64,000 nucleotides of DNA. Origin: PALSA-1004 sp963804885. Its GTDB lineage: Bacteria > Pseudomonadota > Gammaproteobacteria > Burkholderiales > SG8-41. The notes under the pieces were generated by a model. It was not told the origin of the DNA. It was given only the letters and a program-made list of their open reading frames with translations, and did not search any database. Made by a program: the position numbers and the translations under genes. The stretch spans positions 310,001 to 374,000 of the forward strand of contig CAWDSF010000021.1 in NCBI GenBank assembly GCA_963804885.1. The letters run 5' to 3'. Below, piece by piece: positions 9,306 through 17,347 of this stretch. Positions within the stretch are counted from its first letter, which is position 1; the number at the start of each line of letters is the position of its first letter.

Positions 9306-10112
9306 GTGAACACATCCACGTTCGCAGCAGCCGATGGAGACGGTTACGAATTGCTTATGGGCCGCTGGAGCGCGCGCCTGGCCATTCCTTTTCTGGAATT
9401 CATCGACAATCAATCCGGCGGGCGCGTCCTCGATGTCGGATGCGGGACCGGCCACCTCGCTTTCGCGCTGGCCCGAACGCGCGACGTGACGGAGGTTCGA
9501 GCGATAGATTTTGCTTCCGCGTACATCGAACACGCGAGGCATCACAATCGCGATGAGCGAATTATTTTCGAGGTAGGCGACGCTTGTGCCCTCGCTTTTC
9601 CGGATCGAAGTTTTGACCAAGTCTTGTCTTTGCTCGTCCTTCACTTCGTTCCCCAGCCTGCACGCGCAATTGCGGAGATGTTGCGAGTGGCCAAGCCAGG
9701 TGCCGTGGTCGGAGCGGCCGTATGGGATGTTCGAGGCGGCTTTATCGCCAACCGGATTTTTTTCGATACGGCTGCCGCGCTGGATACGAAGGCGAACGAG
9801 CGTCGAGCCAGGAACTACACCCGGCCGATGACGCGGCCTGGCGAATTGGCGGCTGCATGGGCCGCTGCCGGGTTCGACGATGTCGTCGAGGGCGTGTTAT
9901 CCATTCGCATGGAGTTCGCAAGCTTTGCAGACTATTGGACGCCGTATATCGGAAAGGATGGTCCAGGGGCGGAGTACGTCGCAGGTCTTGACAAGGCCGG
10001 GCGCACACGACTCGAGGAAGCCGTACGAGCCGCATATCTCGATGGTGAAATCGATGGGCCTCGCTCCTATGCCGCACTGGCGTGGGCGGTCAAGGGCGCT
10101 GCACCATCGTAA
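9306..10112 (+). CDS. Class I SAM-dependent methyltransferase
   Basis: A 268-residue cytoplasmic methyltransferase of the Methyltransf_11/25 type. Motif I is VLDVGCGTGHLAFAL at about residues 41-55, the acidic ribose-binding residue follows in VRAIDFASAYIE, and GDACALAFPDRSFDQVLSLL forms motifs II-III. The C-terminal half (FASFADYWTPYIGKDGPG) resembles the ubiE-like orphan methyltransferases of soil bacteria. Translation starts at GTG 9306 with TAGGAGA six bases upstream. The substrate is unknown and neighbours give no hint. Codon choice looks less GC-biased than in surrounding genes. Confidence 0.85.
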   Translation: MNTSTFAAADGDGYELLMGRWSARLAIPFLEFIDNQSGGRVLDVGCGTGHLAFALARTRDVTEVRAIDFASAYIEHARHHNRDERIIFEVGDACALAFPDRSFDQVLSLLVLHFVPQPARAIAEMLRVAKPGAVVGAAVWDVRGGFIANRIFFDTAAALDTKANERRARNYTRPMTRPGELAAAWAAAGFDDVVEGVLSIRMEFASFADYWTPYIGKDGPGAEYVAGLDKAGRTRLEEAVRAAYLDGEIDGPRSYAALAWAVKGAAPS

Positions 10113-10178
10113 CGATCAACTTGCGTTCCGCGTCAAAGACACGACGCGTAACTCTTCCTCAGGCCGCTCGAGTCAACG

Positions 10179-11090
10179 CTAATTGCTCCGACCTGCACTT
10201 AGGGCCGCGGCCTTTTCGGCATCGCGCTTCGCGCACGCTTCGGCGGTCTCAAGGACCACAATCGCCCATTCATCGACCGGCACGTCGATCATGCGGCCGT
10301 CTAAAGGCACTGCAGCCGTTCCCGCCGCGACACCCGCCGCGAAGGCTTCACGCACGCGCTTGTTGTAGGTGACGAGCTCCGGCGTCGGCGTGAATGCGGC
10401 ATTCACCGGGGCAACCCATGACGGTTCGGGGCACAGCACGCCTTTTAGGCCAAGATTTTTTCCTTTTAGCGCCATGGCGTGGATTGCTTCGGGGGAAGCG
10501 CTCTCCGTCTGCACGCTCAAGGGATAGGCGATACCGACGGGCATTACTTTCGCCGCAATCGCTTCGACGATGACGCGGCCGCGCGCATAGACGAAGGGAT
10601 CAAGATCCGGCAGCGGCGTGATGTCTAAATCTGCGGCAAGCGCCACTTCATCGATAAACACCTGGGAGATGCGCTCACTGGCGCTGACAATCGCGCGCAC
10701 ATCCCACACGCCCGCGGCTGAACCGACTACGACGACCAGCTGCAAGCAGCTTTTGGGCAAGCCGCGTGCGGCTTCAAGCTCTGCGATGCGTTCGCAGGCA
10801 GACTGCACCTGCGCGGCTGAGCCGACGCTGTTGAGCAGAATGCCGCGCAGCCCCGGCCACACCGCGGTTTCGAGATCGGCGACCATCGTTTCCGCGTCGA
10901 CCTTCACAAAAACCTCTGCAGCGCCTTGCGCGACTTGTTCGATTGCTGCTTGCACTCCGCTGCGCGCAGCACTGTCGGCGCCTTCCAGATCGAGCGTGAT
11001 GGCATCGGCGTTGTGACGCCAGGCTGATTTGACTGCGTCGGCGTCGGTAACGCGGATCAGGAGGTTGGAACGGCGAACGAGTATGCCCAT
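10179..11090 (-). CDS. HpcH/HpaI aldolase / citrate lyase beta-like (CitE family)
   Basis: A 303-residue TIM-barrel lyase of the CitE/malyl-CoA-lyase family, cytoplasmic and Mg-dependent. Visible features are the N-terminal MGILVRRSNLLIRVTDADAVKSAW, the DAITLDLEGADSAA segment carrying the conserved acidic residues, FVKVDAETM and the C-terminal KGVLCPEPSWVAPVNAAFTPT. Its start codon overlaps the stop of the upstream amidohydrolase by one base (TGATG), indicating translational coupling. It is probably the last gene of the CoA-transferase/amidohydrolase operon and may cleave a beta-hydroxyacyl-CoA made there (inference). Confidence 0.87.
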   Translation of the reverse strand: MGILVRRSNLLIRVTDADAVKSAWRHNADAITLDLEGADSAARSGVQAAIEQVAQGAAEVFVKVDAETMVADLETAVWPGLRGILLNSVGSAAQVQSACERIAELEAARGLPKSCLQLVVVVGSAAGVWDVRAIVSASERISQVFIDEVALAADLDITPLPDLDPFVYARGRVIVEAIAAKVMPVGIAYPLSVQTESASPEAIHAMALKGKNLGLKGVLCPEPSWVAPVNAAFTPTPELVTYNKRVREAFAAGVAAGTAAVPLDGRMIDVPVDEWAIVVLETAEACAKRDAEKAAALSAGRSN

Positions 11091-11956
11091 CACGCGAATC
11101 CGTACAGTGTTTTTGGATTGTCGACGAGAATCTTGTTGCGCACTTTCTCGTCGGGCGCCCACACGGACAGCAGATCGAACAGCAGCGCGTCGTCGGGATG
11201 CACCTCGGGACCCGGGTGCGGCCAGTCGCTGCCCCACACCGCGCGATCCGCGACCGCGCGCACGAATTCCTGCGCGACCTTCGTCGCGTCGGCGTACGTC
11301 GGCGGACCGATATCGCTGACGATATATGCGCCGGAAATCTTGACCCACGCGCGCCCGGCGTCGATCAGCGAGCGAATGACTTTATGCGACTCATGGTTGA
11401 TGCCGGCCGGCATCGGCGGCTTGCCCATGTGATCGAACACGATCCCGGTCGGCAGGCGCTTCAGCATCGCCGCGCTGTCGATCACCTGCTGCGGATCCAT
11501 GTTGAGCTGCACGTGCCAGCCGTACGGCGCAATCAGCTTTGCGAGCGGTTCTATCATGTCGATGCTGACGACCGCGTTCTTCGCATTGCCGAGGGTGAAG
11601 CGGATGCCGCGGATGCCGGCCTCGTTAAGCCGCTTCAATTCCGGCTCGGTCACCGTCGGATGCAGCACCGCGATGCCGCGCGCGTTCTCTATGCCCAGCT
11701 GCTTGATCGCATCGACCGTCACGCTGTTGTCCGTCGCGTAATTGCGCGGCTGCACGATGACGACGCGCGACACGCCGATGCGTTTTTGCAGGAGCCGGTA
11801 ATCCGCGACCGTGCCGTGCAGCGGTTTGCCGACCGGCGGCTGGAAGCGCGCGTCGTAGATGTGGATATGGCAATCCGCCGCATTCGCCGGCGCTTTGAGC
11901 TTAGGCGCGTTGGTGCCCGATGAATTCGGCACGTTGTGAACGGTGGTATCGGTCAT
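11090..11956 (-). CDS. Amidohydrolase-family metal hydrolase (2-pyrone-4,6-dicarboxylate lactonase-like)
   Basis: A 288-residue member of the COG3618 amidohydrolase group. The metal site motif DCHIHIYD lies near residue 29, QPRNYATDN is a substrate-loop motif typical of the lactonase branch, and VFDHMGKPPMPAG, VKISGAY and GSDWPHPG supply the later metal ligands and catalytic Asp. Related enzymes open 2-pyrone-4,6-dicarboxylate or sugar lactones. ATG 11956 has AAAAGG upstream and follows the CaiB stop by 11 bases, so the two are surely one transcript. The true substrate is not shown by the sequence. Confidence 0.87.
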   Translation of the reverse strand: MTDTTVHNVPNSSGTNAPKLKAPANAADCHIHIYDARFQPPVGKPLHGTVADYRLLQKRIGVSRVVIVQPRNYATDNSVTVDAIKQLGIENARGIAVLHPTVTEPELKRLNEAGIRGIRFTLGNAKNAVVSIDMIEPLAKLIAPYGWHVQLNMDPQQVIDSAAMLKRLPTGIVFDHMGKPPMPAGINHESHKVIRSLIDAGRAWVKISGAYIVSDIGPPTYADATKVAQEFVRAVADRAVWGSDWPHPGPEVHPDDALLFDLLSVWAPDEKVRNKILVDNPKTLYGFA

Positions 11957-11967
11957 AACCTTTTTTC

Positions 11968-13383
11968 TCAGCTGCGTGCCGGCCATTCGGGCTTGTGGTA
12001 ACCGCGCGGCACCGCGGGACGCGCCCAGCGCGCGGGCGTCTCCGACATCTGCGCGACGGGCGCGAGATTGGTGACGCGGCCGATCGGCGAATCGTGCTCG
12101 ACCGTCCACGCGTTCACTTCTTCGGCCGTGAGCTGCTTCGCCGCTCCATACTCGGCGGGCTCCATCAATCCATGCCCGCGTATCCAGTGGCCCGCGCCGG
12201 CGAGCGAGCAGCGCACGAACCAGCTGCCGCCTTCCTGCGCGCGGCGCGCGAGTGCGATCATCGCGCCGTAGGCAAGCAGATAGCCGGCGACGTAATCCTG
12301 CTCCGAGACCGGCAGGAATGCGGGACGTTCGTTGTTGGGCTTGTATGCCATGCCGTTCGCGGATTGCACGATGGTGTCGTAGCCGCGGCGCTTGGCCCAC
12401 GGGCCTTCGTGGCCCCATGCGGACAACGTGACGTAAACGATGCCGGGGCGCATCTCCGCAAGCGCTTCCGGCGAGAAGCCGCGGCGCGCGAGCGTGCCCG
12501 GCCGGTACGACTGCGAAAACACGTCGCACGTGCTGACGAGCTCGCGCAGCTTCGCCTCCTCGGCGGGATTGCGCAGGTCGATGTGCGTGCAGAGCTTGCC
12601 GACGCCGGTATCGAAATCCGTGGTGCCCATGTCCGCGAGATCTTCGCGGGTCACGCGCAGGACATCGGCGCCGTGTTCCGCGAGCGTGCGCGCGCACGTC
12701 GGGCCGGCGAGCACGCGCGTGAGATCGAGCACGCGCACGTTGGCGAGCGGCCGATCGCCGTTCGGCAATGGCTGCGGCGGCGCATCGCCGATCTTGATGA
12801 TTTCGAGCAGCGGCAGTTTCGCGACAGTGTGCATCTGCGGCAACTTCAACCACTCCTCTTCGCTGCGCACGAGGCATGCGCAACCGCCTGCTTCGACGAT
12901 CGCGTTCTCGAGTTCGAGCCCGTCCCACTTCGCGACCGCTTTTTCGACTTCCGCCTTCACCGGCGGCGCGCCCGCTATCTTCAGGTTGATATCGCGCAGG
13001 TTGAAAAAATTGCAGTGCAGGTACATCCAGCGGCCGTCTTTCAGCTGGTAGAAGCCGGTGATCTTCTCGGGATCTTCGGGCGGACGCTCGCCGTTGATTT
13101 TCAGATAGCGCGCGCCGCGCATCGCCGCCGCCGCCGTGCGCCCTTCGACGCGCACGCGCTGCTGCCGGCCCGTTTTCAGCTTCCACAGCTCGGCGGCGGC
13201 GAGCCCGGTCGCCGCGATGACCGCCGCGCCGGGCGCGACGATCTTGTAACGCGTCGGAAACACCGGATCGCTGCCCGTGATCTCGACCGAATCCGCGGCC
13301 GATGCCGGCAGGCCGGCGATCTGCACGAGCTCCTTCAGCGAAGCCGTCGCCGTGCCCTTGCCTGTGGGTGTCGCTGTATCCAT
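11968..13383 (-). CDS. CaiB/BaiF family CoA-transferase (long form)
   Basis: A 471-residue CoA-transferase-fold protein, longer than the usual 380-410 because of an N-terminal region of about 200 residues that itself resembles a partial CaiB domain (LAAAELWKLKTGRQQRV, MYLHCNFFNLRDINLK). The second part has the standard features: VRVLDLTRVLAGPTCARTLAEHG, DVFSQSYRPGTLARRGF and VYVTLSAWGHEGPWAKRRGYD. The segment normally holding the catalytic Asp reads PVSEQDYVAGYLLAYG, so an Asp is retained. It is upstream of and probably co-transcribed with the amidohydrolase and CitE-like genes. A palindromic repeat lies between it and the Bug gene upstream. Confidence 0.88.
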   Translation of the reverse strand: MDTATPTGKGTATASLKELVQIAGLPASAADSVEITGSDPVFPTRYKIVAPGAAVIAATGLAAAELWKLKTGRQQRVRVEGRTAAAAMRGARYLKINGERPPEDPEKITGFYQLKDGRWMYLHCNFFNLRDINLKIAGAPPVKAEVEKAVAKWDGLELENAIVEAGGCACLVRSEEEWLKLPQMHTVAKLPLLEIIKIGDAPPQPLPNGDRPLANVRVLDLTRVLAGPTCARTLAEHGADVLRVTREDLADMGTTDFDTGVGKLCTHIDLRNPAEEAKLRELVSTCDVFSQSYRPGTLARRGFSPEALAEMRPGIVYVTLSAWGHEGPWAKRRGYDTIVQSANGMAYKPNNERPAFLPVSEQDYVAGYLLAYGAMIALARRAQEGGSWFVRCSLAGAGHWIRGHGLMEPAEYGAAKQLTAEEVNAWTVEHDSPIGRVTNLAPVAQMSETPARWARPAVPRGYHKPEWPARS

Positions 13384-13424
13384 CGTTTTCTTTCGTTCGA
13401 ATGTTTTGGTTGCGGCTTCAACAC

Positions 13425-13472
13425 TGCTCCCTCGCCCCGTGCGCGGAGAGAGGGTTAGGCTGAGGGGACGAT
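13425..13472. repeat. CCCTCGCCCC-type intergenic repeat, copy 1
   Basis: The stretch CTCCCTCGCCCCGTGCGCGG followed by AGAGAGGGTTAGGCTGAGGG is a C-rich/G-rich palindromic repeat. It is the same type as those at 15153-15276 and, more weakly, at 17276-17312. It sits in the gap between a Bug gene and the CaiB gene. Confidence 0.6.
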
Positions 13473-13507
13473 CCTGCCGGTGCTACGTAATTGTAATCGA
13501 GCTTGGC

Positions 13508-14641
13508 TCAGTCGATCTTGATGCCCGCGGTTTTTACGAGCTTCGCGTACTTCGCGACATCCTGCCGGATGAACGCGGCGAAGTCAGCGGGCGAGCCGCC
13601 GATCACGTCTATGCCCTGCACCTTGAACCGTTCGGTCACGTCGGCCGACCGCAGAAACTTGTTCACCTCGGCATTCAACCTGGCGATCACCGGTTCCGGC
13701 GTGCCCGCGGGCGCGAGCAGGCCGTGCCACGCCGATTGTTCGTAGCCGGGCAGCCCCGCTTCCGCGATCGTCGGCAATTCGGGCGCGGCGACGCTGCGTT
13801 TGGCAGTCGTCACCCCGAGAGCGCGCAACTTCCCGTTTTGCACGAACGGCAGCGTGCTCGGCGTCGTGCCGAAGTACATCGACACCTGCCCCGCAATCAG
13901 ATCGACCACGGCCGCGCCGCCGCCTTTATATGGGATATGGATCATCTCGATCCCCGCCATCACGCGAAAGAGCTCGCCGGACAGATGGTTGGAACTGCCG
14001 ATCCCGGCCGACGCGTAAGTCAGCAGGCCGCGGCGGACTTTGGCCAAGGCGATCAGTTCTTTCACCGACTTCGCCGGCACCGAAGGATGAACGGCGAGGA
14101 TGTTGGGCGCCGTGTCCAGCATCACTATCGGCGCGAAATCCTTCACCGTGTCGTACGACATCTTTTGAAACAGCGCCATGTTCGCGCTGTTGGGCACGCC
14201 GCCGATCAACAGCGTGTAACCGTCAGCCGGTGCGCGCGCAACGAGTTCCGAACCAATATTGGTGCCGCCGCCCGGCCGGTTCTCGACGAACACCGAGCTG
14301 CCCAGTGCGTCCGCGAGTTTCTGCGCGATCGTGCGGCCGACAAAATCAGTGCCGCCGCCTGGGACGTAAGGGACGATTAACCGAATGGCACGACTTGGAT
14401 ATTGCGGTGACGGATTTGAGGCCTGCGCGATCAACACGGCGGCCGCGGCCGACTCGCGGACGGTCGCATCCCGCAAGCGGGAGCCCTGCTCACTGCTCGC
14501 GTCCAGCCCACCTTGGACGTAAGGGACGATGACGCGGATGGCGCGGGAGGGATAGGGCTGAGCGTAAATTTCTGGGGGCGCGCATGACCATGTCAGGCAA
14601 ATTACCAGTACTGCGACTGCTCGACGCGTCGCGAGATTCAA
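13508..14641 (-). CDS. Bug/TctC-type tripartite tricarboxylate receptor with in-frame 51-residue insertion
   Basis: A periplasmic solute-binding protein, 377 residues from a TTG start at 14641. The TTG has GAAGGAG six bases upstream and lies 17 bases after the preceding stop; ATG codons further upstream would overlap that gene. The leader ends near EIYAQ. The mature start YPSRAIRVIVPY occurs twice, 51 residues apart, with DASSEQGSRLRDATVRES between the copies; normal Bug proteins (about 325 residues) have one copy. The rest is typical: GGGTDFVGRTIAQKL, VENRPGGGTNIG, PADGYTLLIG, HIPYKGGGAAV and LPTIAEAGLPGYE. It likely serves the downstream CaiB/amidohydrolase operon. A second Bug gene at 34907 has the same insertion. 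Confidence 0.9.
   Translation of the reverse strand: MNLATRRAVAVLVICLTWSCAPPEIYAQPYPSRAIRVIVPYVQGGLDASSEQGSRLRDATVRESAAAAVLIAQASNPSPQYPSRAIRLIVPYVPGGGTDFVGRTIAQKLADALGSSVFVENRPGGGTNIGSELVARAPADGYTLLIGGVPNSANMALFQKMSYDTVKDFAPIVMLDTAPNILAVHPSVPAKSVKELIALAKVRRGLLTYASAGIGSSNHLSGELFRVMAGIEMIHIPYKGGGAAVVDLIAGQVSMYFGTTPSTLPFVQNGKLRALGVTTAKRSVAAPELPTIAEAGLPGYEQSAWHGLLAPAGTPEPVIARLNAEVNKFLRSADVTERFKVQGIDVIGGSPADFAAFIRQDVAKYAKLVKTAGIKID
14391..14560 (-). repeat. In-frame inserted repeat in Bug gene, copy A
   Basis: On the minus strand an 83-bp core (14500 to 14418) reads GCGAGCAGTGAGCAGGGCTC and continues through the hairpin TCCCGCTTGCGGGA and the palindrome GGCCGCGGCC. It is followed by a variable 13-bp spacer and CAATATCCAAGTCG (14404-14391). 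The matching core at 35027-35109 differs at about nine positions, and the CAATATCCAAGTCG tag is identical there. The insertion unit is 153 bp, a multiple of three. It duplicates the first beta strand of the receptor. Confidence 0.8.
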
Positions 14642-14657
14642 TCGAAGCTCCTTCGTA

Positions 14658-15050
14658 TCATCGCCGGCCCCGCTTCTTCCCTTCCTCCGCAAAAACCTTC
14701 TGCGCATGTCGTATCGCATCGCGCATGACCGGAATGCCGGCATAGACGCCGCACTGCAGCAGCACTTCGCGGATTTCCGCCTTGGTGCAGCCGTTGTTGC
14801 GCGCGGCGCGGATGTGGGTCTGCAGCTCGTGCTCGCACTTCAATGCCGTGAGCAGCGCCACGTTGATGAGGCTGCGGGTTTTTAGCGGCAAGCCCTTGCG
14901 CGACCATAGCTCGCCCCACACGTAGCGCGTCGAGAATTCGCGCAGCGGCATCGAGAACGCGTCTTCGGTGCGCGCGATTTCCGCTTCGCGGCCTTCGCCG
15001 AGTACCTTGCCGCGGATTTTTTTGCCTTTTCTGTAAAGCGCGTCTTGCAT
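14658..15050 (-). CDS. Carboxymuconolactone decarboxylase family protein
   Basis: A 130-residue all-helical protein of the CMD/AhpD fold. The region WGELWSRKGLPLKTRSLINVALLTAL and the EHELQTHIRAARNNGCTKAEI segment match the 4-carboxymuconolactone decarboxylase (PcaC-like) branch; a peroxidase-type CxxC pair is absent. ATG 15050 is preceded by GAGGGG and is preferred over an upstream in-frame ATG. It lies just upstream of a Bug gene in the same direction. It may belong to the same catabolic operon, but its activity could differ from decarboxylation. Confidence 0.85.
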   Translation of the reverse strand: MQDALYRKGKKIRGKVLGEGREAEIARTEDAFSMPLREFSTRYVWGELWSRKGLPLKTRSLINVALLTALKCEHELQTHIRAARNNGCTKAEIREVLLQCGVYAGIPVMRDAIRHAQKVFAEEGKKRGRR

Positions 15051-15152
15051 GATATTTCCCCTCGCGGAATGGATGTCAGGATTGGCCGCTGAATGCTTCA
15101 ACTCGCAACGGCGTATTATTCGTTTGAGTTTGCAACTGCGGCTTTAAGAACG

Positions 15153-15276
15153 CTCCCTCGCCCCGCGTTAGTGGGGAGAGGGCTGGGGTGAGGGGCAAAG
15201 AATTTGATTCGAAGTACTACGCAAAGTCAGTTTTCTTCCCCTCACCCTAACCCTCTCCCCAACATGGGGCGAGGGA
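15153..15276. repeat. Inverted pair of CCCTCGCCCC-type repeats
   Basis: The left arm (15153-15195) starts CTCCCTCGCCCC and ends GGGGTGAGGGG. The right arm (15238-15276) starts CCCCTCACCCTAACCCTC and ends GGGGCGAGGGA, so the two are inverted copies about 42 bp apart. Within the right arm, CCCTCTCCCC and GGGGCGAGGG form a hairpin followed by AATTTTTT, which would act as a plus-strand terminator shortly before the next gene. Apart from this repeat, the gap between the CMD gene and the next Bug gene shows nothing recognisable. Confidence 0.7.
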
Positions 15277-15315
15277 ATTTTTTAATCGGCCTTTCAAACA
15301 TTATGCCATGCTGAC

Positions 15316-16284
15316 ATGAATATGCTTCGCACGGCCCTCGCGCTTTTCATCACCACCTGTTGCACGGCGGGCGCCGCGCAGGACTATCCGGTAAAGCCCA
15401 TCCGCATGCTCGTCGGTTTCGCACCAGGCGGCGGCACCGACGTCGTTGCGCGCATCCTCGCGCCGAGGCTCACCGAAATCTGGAACCAGCAGGTCGTGAT
15501 CGACAATCGCGCGGGCGCTACCGGCACGATCGCCGCCGGCTTCGTCGCGCAGGCGCTGCCCGATGGCTACACGCTGCTGATGGGCCACGCGAGCACCAAT
15601 ACGATCGCGCCCAATCTCTACGCCAAAGTCCCGTTCGATCCGCTGAAGGATTTCGTGCCGGTCACGCTGGCCGGCTCGGTGCCGCAAATGGTCTCGGTGC
15701 ATCCCTCGGTGCCGGTGCGCAGCGTGCAGGAACTCATCGCGCTCGCCAAAGCCAACCCCGGACAGCTCACGACGCCGTCGTCGGGTTACGGCAGCCTGTC
15801 GCACATCGCCGGCATGGTGTTCATGCAGATGACGGGCACGCAATTCGTGCACGTGCCATTCAAGGGCGCGGGGCTGTCGGTGCAGGAACTGGTTGCCGGC
15901 CAGGTCAAGGTGAGCTTCGACACGACGCCGGTAGTGATGCCGTTCATCAAGGTGGGCCGGCTGCGCGCGCTCGCCATCGCCACGCCCAAACGTCTCGCGT
16001 CGCTGCCCGATCTGCCGACCGTAACCGAAGCGGGCGTGCCCGGCTATGTGATGTCGAGCTGGTACGGCGTATTCGCACCGGCGCGCACGCCGACCGCGAT
16101 CGTGCGCAACATACACGCCGCGGTGAACCGCGCGCAGGATACGCCCGACGTGAAAGAGCGCATGGAACAGCTCGGCTCGGATGACGCGCGAACCGCGACC
16201 CCGGAAATCTTCGCCGCGATGGTGAGATCGGAACTTGCGCGCTACGCCAAGGTAATCAAGGAAGCGGGAATACGGATCGAGTAA
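15316..16284 (+). CDS. Bug/TctC-type tripartite tricarboxylate receptor
   Basis: A 322-residue periplasmic receptor with a leader MNMLRTALALFITTCCTAGAAQ. It has the expected mature start (DYPVKPIRMLVGFAPGGGTDVVAR), IDNRAGATGTIAAG, PDGYTLLMGH, HVPFKGAGLSVQELVAGQV and LPTVTEAGVPGYV motifs. The loop after beta-1 (GGGTD) and the conserved Asp in PFDPLKD are where Bug proteins bind a carboxylate. No clear SD is seen before ATG 15316. It is convergent with the next Bug gene, with three bases between the stops, and not linked to an obvious enzyme gene. Confidence 0.92.
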   Translation: MNMLRTALALFITTCCTAGAAQDYPVKPIRMLVGFAPGGGTDVVARILAPRLTEIWNQQVVIDNRAGATGTIAAGFVAQALPDGYTLLMGHASTNTIAPNLYAKVPFDPLKDFVPVTLAGSVPQMVSVHPSVPVRSVQELIALAKANPGQLTTPSSGYGSLSHIAGMVFMQMTGTQFVHVPFKGAGLSVQELVAGQVKVSFDTTPVVMPFIKVGRLRALAIATPKRLASLPDLPTVTEAGVPGYVMSSWYGVFAPARTPTAIVRNIHAAVNRAQDTPDVKERMEQLGSDDARTATPEIFAAMVRSELARYAKVIKEAGIRIE

Positions 16285-16287
16285 CCG

Positions 16288-17160
16288 CTAGTCCACCTTC
16301 GCGCCGGATTCCTTCACCACTTTCGCCCACTTCGTCATTTCCGACTTGATGAACGCCGCGAATTCCTGCGGCGTGGTGCCGGCGGGCTCGACGCCCATGT
16401 TCGACAGAAATGCTTTCGTGTCCGGCGCGTTGATGCCTTTGGCGATGGCGCGGGAGAGGGTGTTGACGACGTCGGGCGGCGTGCCCCGGGTCGATACGAT
16501 GCCCCACCATGAGACCGCTTCGAAGCCGGGCGCGGTTTCCGCGATCGCCGGCACGTCCGGCAACGCGGGCGAACGCTTGAGCGACGTGACGCCGATTGGC
16601 GTCAGGCGCTTGTTGCGCACGAGCGGCAGCGCCGCGAGCATGTTTGCGAAGCTCAGATTGATCTGGCCGCCAGTGAGATCGGTAATCACCGGACCGGTGC
16701 CCTTATACGGAACATGGATCATGTTGACGCCAAACGTCGAGCAGAACAGCGCGCCCGCAAGGTGCTGCGAGCTGCCGATGCCGTTCGAGCCGTACGTGAG
16801 CGTGCCGGGCTTGGCCTTGGCCAGCGCGATCAGCTCCTGCAGATTTTTTGCCGGCACCGACGGATGGACGACGAGCACGTTCGCCGTGCTCCCGAGCTGC
16901 GAAACCGGCGCGAAATCTTTGACCGCGTCATAGGGAATGTTCTTGTACAACGCCGGATTGATCGCGTGGCTGCCGATGTTCGCCATGAAGAGCGTGTAGC
17001 CGTCGGGCGCCGCCGCCATCGTCAGTTCCGCCGCGACCAGCCCGTTGGCGCCGGCACGATTGTCTATGATCACCTGCTGATGCCACTCCTCGGTGAGCTT
17101 GGCACCTATCGTACGCGCCATGGTGTCGTTGCCGCCGCCTGGAGGATAAGGAACGAGCAA
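16288..17160 (-). CDS. Bug/TctC-type receptor with missing or disrupted signal peptide
   Basis: The receptor body is intact (GGGNDTMARTIGAKLTEEWH, IDNRAGANGLVAAEL, HVPYKGTGPVITDLTGGQI, 290 residues from TTG 17160). The start is a problem. The frame stays open upstream and encodes FPAALAADRAFPVKPVRLLV, which looks like the end of a leader plus mature start. No ATG, GTG or TTG that would give a full signal peptide is found in frame, and ATG 17252 upstream hits a stop in its own frame. The N-terminus is therefore probably broken by one or two small indels. The protein as written would not be exported. It lies downstream of the CitE-like genes. Confidence 0.75.
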   Translation of the reverse strand: MLVPYPPGGGNDTMARTIGAKLTEEWHQQVIIDNRAGANGLVAAELTMAAAPDGYTLFMANIGSHAINPALYKNIPYDAVKDFAPVSQLGSTANVLVVHPSVPAKNLQELIALAKAKPGTLTYGSNGIGSSQHLAGALFCSTFGVNMIHVPYKGTGPVITDLTGGQINLSFANMLAALPLVRNKRLTPIGVTSLKRSPALPDVPAIAETAPGFEAVSWWGIVSTRGTPPDVVNTLSRAIAKGINAPDTKAFLSNMGVEPAGTTPQEFAAFIKSEMTKWAKVVKESGAKVD

Positions 17161-17275
17161 ACGAACGGGTTTGACCGGGAATGCGCGATCGGCGGCGAGT
17201 GCAGCGGGAAAATAATTACGCGAGCGCCGCGATATGAAAATTAAATTCGCATTGGATTGCTGCCCACTCGGGACC

Positions 17276-17312
17276 CCAACCCTCTCCCCGCTGAAAGCGA
17301 GGCAGAGGGGGT
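17276..17312. repeat. CCCTCTCCCC-type repeat, degenerate copy
   Basis: CCCTCTCCCCGCTGAAAGCG and the following AGGCAGAGGGG form an imperfect hairpin followed by GTTTTC on the plus strand. It resembles the other C-rich palindromic repeats of the window and fills the gap between the Bug gene and the CitE-like gene. Confidence 0.5.
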
Positions 17313-17347
17313 TTTCTTGCTGAGTCGCTACGATTGCGCGCGCAGGA

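Noticed and set aside
11090..13186. 698-codon frame that appears to extend the amidohydrolase
   Set aside because: The upstream two thirds are antisense-frame shadow of the CaiB gene; the real start at 11956 has a ribosome binding site.
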